Part shown: positions 1 to 4,845 of the stretch, one piece after another | How the letters are laid out: each line of letters opens with the position of its first letter | Position numbering within the stretch: the first letter of the stretch is position 1 | NCBI GenBank assembly: GCA_019310665.1 | Contig: JAFDDW010000136.1 | Span: 1-6,114 of the forward strand | Direction: 5' to 3' | Length of the DNA stretch: 6,114 bases | DNA from: Deltaproteobacteria bacterium | Lineage (GTDB): Bacteria; Desulfobacterota; Desulfobacteria; Desulfobacterales; JAFDCJ01 | Notes under the pieces: model-generated | The model's database searches: none | The model's input: only the letters and a program-made list of their open reading frames with translations | What the model was told of the DNA's origin: nothing | Position numbers and translations under genes: made by a program

Positions 1-584
1 TCCGGGCGCATGTAAACGCCGGCATACTTCGTCGGATATTCGCCCTCGCTCAGGACCTTGACCGGTCCGGCAAGGCTGATGTCTTTCTGCTCCATGACCA
101 TCTGAACGCCGGGATGATCATCTTTGGCAATTTTCCAGAATTCATCGGCTGTTGGAGTGCCTTCGCCCATATAGACTTTTTCACACTCATACGTTTTGTC
201 GGCCTCGGTCATTTCGAATTTTTCGGTGACTTTCATGGTGGCCATGATTTCATCGCCTTCAGGATCGTAAAGGGCAATTTCATCGCCTTCGTTGATGCCG
301 GCCGCATCTTCTTTGGTGGCTGACAGAGTCACCGGGATGGGCCAGAAGGTCCCATCGGCCATTAAATAGTTGTCACAAACCCCTTTCCAGTCCGCTTGGG
401 TCATAAAACCGGTAAGAGGGCTGAACCCGCCGATACCCATCATAATCAGATCGCCTTTTTCACGCGGTGAAATGGATAATTTGGTGAGGCCTTCGGCTTT
501 TTTCTTTTCAGCGTCCAACTCAGCGCCTTCGAGCAGGCAACAGGTCAGACCTTTTCCGCCATGAGGTGGAATCAATGTTGACAT
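1..584 (-). CDS. sat: Sulfate adenylyltransferase (ATP sulfurylase), N-terminal part, truncated by window edge
   Basis: Sat activates sulfate with ATP to adenosine 5'-phosphosulfate (APS) and pyrophosphate in the cytoplasm; in sulfate reducers this is the first step of dissimilatory sulfate reduction. The visible 194 residues begin MSTLIPPHGGKGL and include DLIMMGIGGFSPLTGFM (about 45-61), DGTFWPIPVTL (77-87) and GPVKVLSEGEYPTKYAGVY (173-191). I recognise these as the N-terminal PUA-like domain and the start of the catalytic domain of deltaproteobacterial Sat. The family is usually a little over 400 residues, so more than half lies outside the window, including the nucleotide-binding QxRNP motif expected just beyond the edge. 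The ATG at 584 is supported by AAGGAG at 595-600 with a 10-nt spacer and by the family's usual N-terminus. A promoter-like sequence and palindrome lie just upstream, so it is probably transcribed independently of the vWA genes. Identification is secure; assignment to the dissimilatory form rests on remembered similarity. Confidence 0.96.
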   Translation of the reverse strand, partial: MSTLIPPHGGKGLTCCLLEGAELDAEKKKAEGLTKLSISPREKGDLIMMGIGGFSPLTGFMTQADWKGVCDNYLMADGTFWPIPVTLSATKEDAAGINEGDEIALYDPEGDEIMATMKVTEKFEMTEADKTYECEKVYMGEGTPTADEFWKIAKDDHPGVQMVMEQKDISLAGPVKVLSEGEYPTKYAGVYMRP

Positions 585-672
585 TTGTTTTTTTCTCCTT
601 TCCCTGTAAGTTTTATTGTCTGTTTCGCATTGCGCGATAAGTTCGTAGATTGGATCAAAAGATAAAAGAGCT

Positions 673-702
673 ATAATTAGTAAGGAATGACAATTTTGTC
701 AA
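673..702 (-). promoter_or_regulatory. Candidate sigma-70-type promoter of sat
   Basis: Read on the minus strand, a perfect -35 hexamer TTGACA (702-697) is followed after 18 nt by AATTAT (678-673), four of six matches to TATAAT. This predicts a start near 665 and an untranslated leader of about 80 nt before the sat ATG at 584. It is the best -35 match I found in the window. The 18-nt spacing and weak -10 leave room for an activator. Initiation has not been shown. Confidence 0.5.
688..701. promoter_or_regulatory. Palindrome overlapping the sat -35 box, possible operator
   Basis: TGACAATTTTGTCA is a perfect 6-bp inverted repeat (TGACAA/TTGTCA) around a 2-nt centre and covers most of the -35 hexamer of the candidate sat promoter. 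A dyad there is typical of a repressor or CRP/FNR-type regulator site. CRP/FNR-family HcpR sites, described upstream of sat and aps genes in Desulfovibrio relatives, also use TTGAC/GTCAA half-sites, but as I recall with a 4-nt centre; here the TGAC/GTCA half-sites are 6 nt apart. Assignment to a regulator is therefore only a guess. Confidence 0.4.
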
Positions 703-747
703 GCGTAATTCGTGACCATTTTTTTTATGTATTTGAGGGACGTGACA

Positions 748-1752
748 CTAGCGTCTTGTACTGTCCAGCCCGACAAAGGCGCCGCCGTTTTTCTGACATA
801 AAATCCGCATTAGCGTGGCAAAACGCTCACCGGTGTTGCCCGGTCCGAATCTATCCTGCAGCATCACCGGAAACCCCACCGCATGGATTCGAACGCGGCG
901 CGATCCATCCCTGGTGACTTTATTGATTCTATCCACTTGGTCGATAACCGGCTGGATGGCTTTGCCGCTGAATTCGTCACCGAATACATATAGACTGATT
1001 TTCTTATCTCCGGCGTAATAGGTGTTGATGGCTGCCGTGATACCTTCCACCGGGCTGCTGTTACTAAATGAGCGCCAGACACTCATATTGGAAATTATTG
1101 CCCGGCGACGGGCGGGGGTGTCGGGGATCCATTTCCCCCGGTATTGGGAAAACATGTAGGTGCCCATGTCGTTCATAATCTGGATACCCTTTACCTGGGG
1201 GTATACTTCCAGGGTTTCCTGCAATTTTTTCTGAACCAGGGCCCAGGCATTGCGCTGCATGCTGCCGGAAGTGTCGATGATAAAAATAATATACTCGCTA
1301 TCCACCGGGATACCACCAACGGAGGGGCGGGCGATTGTGCGGGGGATTTTTTTGAGCAGCCGTTTCATCTCTGCGGTCAATTCCTGAAGCGCCCGGGCAA
1401 GTTTGTCTTCAATAATGTTTTGTACCTCGGCATACTGGTTTGACGCGGAAAATTCGCCTTTTATGTCGGACAGATCCCCCTGGAGACGGGCGAGTCTTTT
1501 CTTTTCCTGGGAAAGTTGTTCTTTTTTGGTAATCAATTCGCGATTAAGGACGGCGGTTTGGCCCCGGATTTCATGAAGCTCCTCTTCCAGCCGCTGCACT
1601 TCTAGTTGAAGGTCTGCCCGCACTTCTTCAATGATAATGGGTTCGGCAAATTTGGACAGTACAAACAACAGTATGATGGCACCAAACCCACAGCAGATCA
1701 CGTCCAGAAACGACAGGCTGAAGATTTCTATGTCACGGCGACGGGGTTTCAT
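748..1752 (-). CDS. Membrane-anchored coiled-coil vWA protein (TolR/MotB-like anchor), vWA1
   Basis: 334 residues. A basic start (MKPRRRD) precedes one transmembrane helix, about 11-32, containing SFLDVICCGFGAI; Asp17 sits near its cytoplasmic end like the ion-conducting Asp of TolR, ExbD and MotB. Residues about 41-136 form a Leu/Glu/Arg/Lys-rich coiled coil. A vWA domain follows (about 151-330) with the metal-binding motif DTSGS at 160-164. The usual MIDAS Thr may be replaced by Ser (SSP, 232-234), and Asp259 in VFGDE is the likely last MIDAS acidic residue. N-in topology would put the coiled coil and vWA domain in the periplasm. It is a paralogue of the neighbour at 2178-3269: the helices match at 19 of 22 positions while the rest diverges strongly. 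The start is set by alignment with that paralogue, since no Shine-Dalgarno sequence precedes it. Role inferred: B-type subunit of a stator-like complex with the TolQ/MotA-like protein. Domain calls are firm; function unknown. Confidence 0.9.
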   Translation of the reverse strand: MKPRRRDIEIFSLSFLDVICCGFGAIILLFVLSKFAEPIIIEEVRADLQLEVQRLEEELHEIRGQTAVLNRELITKKEQLSQEKKRLARLQGDLSDIKGEFSASNQYAEVQNIIEDKLARALQELTAEMKRLLKKIPRTIARPSVGGIPVDSEYIIFIIDTSGSMQRNAWALVQKKLQETLEVYPQVKGIQIMNDMGTYMFSQYRGKWIPDTPARRRAIISNMSVWRSFSNSSPVEGITAAINTYYAGDKKISLYVFGDEFSGKAIQPVIDQVDRINKVTRDGSRRVRIHAVGFPVMLQDRFGPGNTGERFATLMRILCQKNGGAFVGLDSTRR

Positions 1753-1753
1753 A

Positions 1754-1780
1754 GTTGATTATGTTGATTGAGTTGATTGG
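1754..1780. repeat. Three tandem 9-nt repeats (GTTGATTnn) directly upstream of the vWA1 start
   Basis: GTTGATT occurs at 1754, 1763 and 1772, an exact 9-nt period with two variable bases after each core. On the coding (minus) strand this is AATCAAC three times, ending one base before the ATG, so it occupies the space where a Shine-Dalgarno sequence would lie. The leader here is A/C-rich and probably unstructured, which may be how ribosomes gain access, or a protein may bind the repeat. Function unproven. Confidence 0.75.
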
Positions 1781-1798
1781 GTAACGAGTTCAAGGCCT

Positions 1799-1828
1799 AT
1801 AATAATGGTGTCAGGTGTCAGGTGTCAG
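1799..1828 (-). promoter_or_regulatory. Candidate promoter of vWA1 with its -35 box in a heptamer repeat
   Basis: On the minus strand CTGACA (1828-1823, five of six to TTGACA) is followed after 18 nt by TATTAT (1804-1799, five of six to TATAAT). It would give a leader of about 40 nt before the ATG at 1752. The -35 hexamer is part of one unit of the GGTGTCA tandem repeat. The long gap after the preceding gene makes a separate promoter plausible, but hexamer matches alone are weak evidence. Confidence 0.4.
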
Positions 1829-1873
1829 GATTCAGAAACTCCAGAGCTGAAACCTGAAACCTCGTATGAAACT
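1807..1873. repeat. Tandem heptamers GGTGTCA with a local inverted partner TGAAACC
   Basis: Units are GGTGTCA at 1807, 1814 and 1821, then GGATTCA at 1828. Facing them are TGAAACC at 1848 and 1855 and a diverged TGAAACT at 1867. Positions 1821-1835 can pair with 1847-1861 at 13 of 15 bases around an 11-nt loop. No T-tract follows on the coding strand, so this is not a standard intrinsic terminator. The same left-hand units also match the distant array at 2061-2088. Confidence 0.8.
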
Positions 1874-1890
1874 TCACAAAGTTAAACAGC

Positions 1891-1906
1891 GAACCGCAGA
1901 ACCGCA
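1891..1906. repeat. Two tandem octamers GAACCGCA
   Basis: GAACCGCA is repeated exactly at 1891-1898 and 1899-1906. It is too short to be significant alone, but it continues the pattern of 7-9-nt tandem units across this gap. Confidence 0.6.
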
Positions 1907-1909
1907 GAA

Positions 1910-2014
1910 TATCGAATGTCGAAGGATGGAATCGCTTCGTTCACTCTTTTTTAAATGGGCAGAAATCATTTATTCGATGTTCGATGTTGGACGTTCGATG
2001 TTCAATGTTCATTA
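1910..2014. repeat. TTCGATG heptamer array with an inverted two-unit partner
   Basis: Six consecutive heptamers run from 1973 to 2014: TTCGATG, TTCGATG, TTGGACG, TTCGATG, TTCAATG and TTCATTA. Two opposite-orientation units, TATCGAA and TGTCGAA, stand at 1910-1923, about 50 bp away. Units drift by one to three bases while the 7-nt register holds, which suggests either old slippage or selection on pairing and period rather than on exact sequence. Confidence 0.8.
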
Positions 2015-2060
2015 GTTTTTTTATCGATCAAACTGACAACTCCGCGGCCAGCGACGGCGC

Positions 2061-2088
2061 TGACACCTGAAACCTGACACCTAAAACC
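2061..2088. repeat. Inverted far copy of the GGTGTCA array (TGACACC heptamers)
   Basis: Four heptamers, TGACACC, TGAAACC, TGACACC and TAAAACC, run without a break. Their reverse complement matches the array at 1807-1834 at 23 of 28 positions, so the two could form a long-range stem enclosing about 226 nt, in competition with the local stem at 1821-1861. Confidence 0.8.
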
Positions 2089-2141
2089 AGTTCTGCCTTT
2101 TACCATTAGCTTTCTTCTCCAAATTTATTTTCTTTGCACCA

Positions 2142-2176
2142 CAATCCGAAATCCGAAATCCCAAATCCGCAATCGA
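2142..2176. repeat. Five tandem heptamers AAATCCG abutting the vWA2 stop codon
   Basis: Units are CAATCCG (2142), AAATCCG (2149), AAATCCC (2156), AAATCCG (2163) and CAATCGA (2170). The array ends two bases from the stop codon of the vWA2 gene. Unlike the other arrays in this gap, no inverted partner is evident nearby. Confidence 0.75.
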
Positions 2177-2177
2177 A

Positions 2178-3269
2178 TCACGGCCAATCCTTGGAGGGGC
2201 AGAAAAATGATCCTCTGGTATTCTTGGCCAGTTTCCAGAACGCAACGGCGGCTGCGGGGTCGCCTTCCATGGGATACAGAATAATGTTTACCGGAATCCT
2301 TGAAGGCAGGCTGTCAACCGCATCATTAAAATAACTCAACCGTTTTTTTCCGGACACTCTTTTGCCCCAGGGTTTTTTGGCTCCCATGGTCGGCAGGCTG
2401 TCCGTCAGCAGGAAGATGTTATCGGGTGCCGGCTTCATTTCCTTGATCGCTTTGAAGGCATTCATCAAACTGGTGCCTTTTTGCGGAACCAGTTGGTGCA
2501 TCTGTTCGACCGTTTGATTCAATTTGGCCACATCTCCGGCGTTCAACCAGTTTCTGTCGGTTCCGGCGATTAAAGGCCCGGCCGTTTCATTAAATGTATA
2601 AACTTGGAATCTACTTGCCGGGGGCAGCTGGGCGGTCAGCCAGTCAATGGTTGCCACCGCCTGTTTCCATTTGGGAGATTTTAATTTCTCTTTCCGGCGC
2701 AGGTTTCGTCTGCGGATAATTCCGACAATGGTTTCGTCCAGCATGCTGGCGGAGGAATCGACCAGAATAAAAATTCGTTGGCCGCCCATTTTCAAATCGG
2801 TGAGATATTGGCGATCCCCTTGACCGGGAAAGGGACGCAATCTGGAACCAAGCTCCTGCGAGGCCTTGGCCCCGGCTCTCAGACGCTTAACATCTTCTTC
2901 CAGTGATTTCAGATCGGCCTTTAATTGGTTGACGTGAGCCTTGGCCGCCAGTGTGTTTTTGTTGCTGTCGGAAAGTTCAACCTTATGTTTTTTAAGGATT
3001 TCGATGATCCGCCGGGAAAGCCCCTGCATTTTTACCAGCTCGGGTTCGGTTTTTTCCAGCGAATTACGGGCCTCTATTAAATGTTTTTTACCTTCCAGAA
3101 CCAGCCTTTCCATCCGATCAACTTCGGCGCGATAATCAGAGGTTAGCGCGTCCTGGTGGGCCGCACTTTTGGCGTTTATCAGAACGAACAACAGGATGAT
3201 CGCTCCCAGGCCGCAGGTGATAATGTCCAGAAAAGAAAGGCTGAATACATTTAGGTTTTTACGTTTCAT
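2178..3269 (-). CDS. Membrane-anchored coiled-coil vWA protein (TolR/MotB-like anchor), vWA2
   Basis: 363 residues. MKRKNLNV precedes a transmembrane helix (about 9-30) containing SFLDIITCGLGAI; Asp15 is placed like the channel Asp of TolR, ExbD and MotB. A coiled coil rich in Lys, Glu and Leu follows (about 40-140), then a vWA domain (about 163-355) with a complete apparent MIDAS: DSSAS at 171-175, Thr266 in KGTSL and Asp290 in LLTDS. A very basic insert (RRRNLRRKEKLKSPK, about 186-200) lies after the first MIDAS strand. The ATG at 3269 overlaps the end of the upstream FHA gene by 11 nt and has AGGTGA at 3284-3279 with a 9-nt spacer, inside that gene, which argues for translational coupling. 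N-in orientation would place the vWA domain in the periplasm. Its intact metal site contrasts with the altered one of vWA1. Inferred role: B-type subunit of the same stator-like complex; ligand unknown. Confidence 0.92.
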   Translation of the reverse strand: MKRKNLNVFSLSFLDIITCGLGAIILLFVLINAKSAAHQDALTSDYRAEVDRMERLVLEGKKHLIEARNSLEKTEPELVKMQGLSRRIIEILKKHKVELSDSNKNTLAAKAHVNQLKADLKSLEEDVKRLRAGAKASQELGSRLRPFPGQGDRQYLTDLKMGGQRIFILVDSSASMLDETIVGIIRRRNLRRKEKLKSPKWKQAVATIDWLTAQLPPASRFQVYTFNETAGPLIAGTDRNWLNAGDVAKLNQTVEQMHQLVPQKGTSLMNAFKAIKEMKPAPDNIFLLTDSLPTMGAKKPWGKRVSGKKRLSYFNDAVDSLPSRIPVNIILYPMEGDPAAAVAFWKLAKNTRGSFFCPSKDWP

Positions 3270-4668
3270 CTAATGCAATCACCTGCAGTTGTTCACCGGG
3301 AGTTCCGACTCGAATGATCTGGCCGAGTTTCAAGACAATACTCCCGTTTACGCGCTTTTCATCAACAAAGGTCCCCTGGGCGCTCATATCATCTAGTACG
3401 ATTTCTCCGCCTATAAGCCCTATTGTAAAATGTTTAGGGCAGATACCGGCAGACTCACCGGTTATTGTGACATCGTTTTGTTCATTGTCCTGGGCGCAGC
3501 CGATCGTCAGCAGTTTGTCGGTAATTGGATAGGCAATGCTGCGATAGAGCAAGTGGGTCGGATATTGGGTTAAGGAATCATCAATGGACCGGGCATGAGT
3601 TTGGGCCGAGAGAACTGGCCGCAACGGGCGACTGGTAAAAAAAGAAATCTTTTCTGAGCCGGATTGATCGGCAAGCTGCTGCCAGATTTCCAACACCCCG
3701 CGGGCGCCCGCACCCTGATCAAGATCGATAATTTCGGCATTTTTTATCCCGGCCAGGACTTCCCGGCATCCTGGAAGTCGCGCGAGACGATGGGTCAGTT
3801 GAAGCACAACGGCAGATTCATTTTTCTTGTGTTGGGTGCGTAACCGCTCAACCATCTGACGGATTTCCCTGTAAACCGTCTCTGCTTTCCGGGTCATGAG
3901 ATCGCGGGTCAACGTAATACTGTACGTTCTTGATCCGCCGGTCATATCAAATGCAATCGACGGGTTATTCTGAAGGTTAAAGAGAATCCCGGGCAGGCGA
4001 TGATATAATTCTTGTTCCGAAGCGGCCTGGTGAAAAGGATCAAATCGAGTGCTGGCGACAAATTCCTGCGCAATTGCATCCGCCCACTGTTTGTGCAGAT
4101 GGATCAAGCCTTTTTCGGTGCCCGTCACCGAGTCTTCCAATGTGAGTTGCTGTCCCTGCTTTAGATAGGTCACTTCCAGCCGGTGCAGGTGAATATCCAG
4201 GTGCAGCATCATTTTTCCAGGATGGGCGCCGGGTGAAGCGGCCAGAGCCAGCGGCACGAAACCTTTAACAGGGATGGACAATTCATTGGCAATACCCAGA
4301 ATAAGACCCAGCTGTTGCCGGCCATAGAAACCCGGCACGGCGATTATGATTTCATCGCCGTGCTGTTGAATTTGCTGCCAGATGCGGTCCAGGTGACTGT
4401 AGGCGATTTCAGCAGTACTTTGTGGCACATACTGTCCGGGTTGTTCCAGGGGGTCGGTGTTCAGCTGGTCCCAGAAATGTTGTATTATTTGGCGTGGAAA
4501 CAAGTGGGCTTTATTTTCAGCCGCTTTGCCCACCAGCAGGCCGTCTTTGTCCGGCAGCGCAAAACCGGGGCTTTCGTAGGCCTGTCCGTCAATTTGAAGC
4601 AACTTTTCAGTTGTGCTTCCGGCTGCCATAATGCCGGCATCGATCAGTTCAAGTCCGATTAGATTCAT
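3259..4668 (-). CDS. Hsp70/actin-like domain fused to a C-terminal FHA domain
   Basis: 469 residues, no signal peptide or membrane segment, so cytoplasmic. Residues about 1-330 follow the Hsp70/actin order: IGLELIDAGIMAAG (4-17) at the first phosphate loop, LLVGKAAENKAHLFPRQII (44-62), IIIAVPGFYGRQQLGLILG (107-125) like the Hsp70 VPAYF segment, LHLDIHLHRLEVTYL (155-169) at the second phosphate loop, ITLTRDLM (251-258), and DLDQGAGARGVLEI (315-328) at the adenosine-binding region. The glycine/threonine residues that hold nucleotide phosphates are mostly missing, so ATPase activity is doubtful. An FHA domain occupies about 381-465 (LLTIG, PKHFTI, SAQGTFVDEKRV, LGQIIRVG). The usual Arg after GR, the Ser of SxxH and the Asn of the NG turn appear as Cys391, Cys410 and Gln431. 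The start has GAAGGG at 4682-4677 with an 8-nt spacer. Likely a cytoplasmic scaffold or regulator for the membrane complex encoded around it. Confidence 0.87.
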   Translation of the reverse strand: MNLIGLELIDAGIMAAGSTTEKLLQIDGQAYESPGFALPDKDGLLVGKAAENKAHLFPRQIIQHFWDQLNTDPLEQPGQYVPQSTAEIAYSHLDRIWQQIQQHGDEIIIAVPGFYGRQQLGLILGIANELSIPVKGFVPLALAASPGAHPGKMMLHLDIHLHRLEVTYLKQGQQLTLEDSVTGTEKGLIHLHKQWADAIAQEFVASTRFDPFHQAASEQELYHRLPGILFNLQNNPSIAFDMTGGSRTYSITLTRDLMTRKAETVYREIRQMVERLRTQHKKNESAVVLQLTHRLARLPGCREVLAGIKNAEIIDLDQGAGARGVLEIWQQLADQSGSEKISFFTSRPLRPVLSAQTHARSIDDSLTQYPTHLLYRSIAYPITDKLLTIGCAQDNEQNDVTITGESAGICPKHFTIGLIGGEIVLDDMSAQGTFVDEKRVNGSIVLKLGQIIRVGTPGEQLQVIALDET

Positions 4669-4718
4669 ACTCGGTTCCCTTCGGTATAATGCACACAGAC
4701 CAGGGCCCGTCGCCCGAT

Positions 4719-4747
4719 TTAATAGGTTTCAGGGCCCATAGGTTCAA
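4719..4747 (-). promoter_or_regulatory. Weak candidate internal promoter upstream of the FHA gene
   Basis: On the minus strand TTGAAC (4747-4742) and TATTAA (4724-4719) are 17 nt apart, each matching four of six consensus bases. The -35 hexamer lies in one unit of the GGTTCAG heptamer array, as for the candidate vWA1 promoter. The predicted leader is about 45 nt. Matches are weak, and co-transcription from the upstream gene is equally possible. Confidence 0.25.
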
Positions 4748-4840
4748 GGTTCAGGGTTCAGAGTTCAGAGGTTGTAAAATGACCACCATTTAGCATTTAT
4801 ACGTGGCAACCCTGAACCGTGAACGCTGAACCTTTGAACC
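4741..4840. repeat. Inverted heptamer arrays (GGTTCAG / CTGAACC) forming a potential long hairpin
   Basis: The left arm is GGTTCAA, GGTTCAG, GGTTCAG and AGTTCAG (4741-4768). The right arm is CTGAACC (4812), GTGAACG (4819), CTGAACC (4826) and TTGAACC (4834-4840) with one extra T before the last unit. The arms are separated by 43 nt. On the coding strand the structure begins five bases after the stop codon of the TolQ/MotA-like gene and has no T-tract after it, so it fits an RNA stability or processing element better than an intrinsic terminator. The unit sequence differs from those in the other gaps. Confidence 0.85.
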
Positions 4841-4845
4841 GTTTT

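Larger units (their letters stand above)
1753..2177. other. 425-bp gene-free gap between the two vWA genes, filled by short repeats
   Basis: No convincing gene is present. From left to right it holds: the 9-nt repeats by the vWA1 start; a candidate promoter; the GGTGTCA/TGAAACC arrays; two copies of an octamer GAACCGCA (1891-1906); the TTCGATG heptamers with an inverted pair (1910-2014); a small GC hairpin, CAGCG/CGCTG (2049-2062), without a T-tract; a far inverted copy of the first array (2061-2088); a repeat-free AT-rich stretch (about 2091-2140); and AAATCCG heptamers reaching the vWA2 stop. The gap is much longer than the others in this cluster and separates paralogues that would be expected to be expressed together. 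Confidence 0.75.

Noticed and set aside
114..564. Plus-strand open frames opposite sat, and similar ones opposite the other genes (for example 1144-1443, 4315-4662, 5041-5508)
   Set aside because: They are antisense to recognisable minus-strand genes, have no family resemblance and lack credible ribosome sites.
703..747. Terminator between vWA1 and sat
   Set aside because: A run of eight T lies on the plus strand, the wrong orientation, with no convincing stem before it. No terminator was found for the vWA genes.
2049..2062. GC-rich hairpin CAGCG/CGCTG as an intrinsic terminator after vWA2
   Set aside because: The stem is only 5 bp and no T-tract follows on the minus strand.
2002..2106. A 34-codon minus-strand micro-ORF (starting MVKGRTGF) with GGAG 10 nt upstream of its ATG
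   Set aside because: It runs straight through the repeat arrays, ends inside the TTCGATG heptamers and resembles nothing I know. A chance reading frame is the simplest explanation.
1807..2176. CRISPR-like array
   Set aside because: Units are 7 nt and directly abutting with no spacers, and there are no cas genes.
3259..4668. FHA component of a type VI secretion system
   Set aside because: No other type VI genes are present, and the N-terminal part is Hsp70/actin-like, unlike the Fha/TagH proteins.
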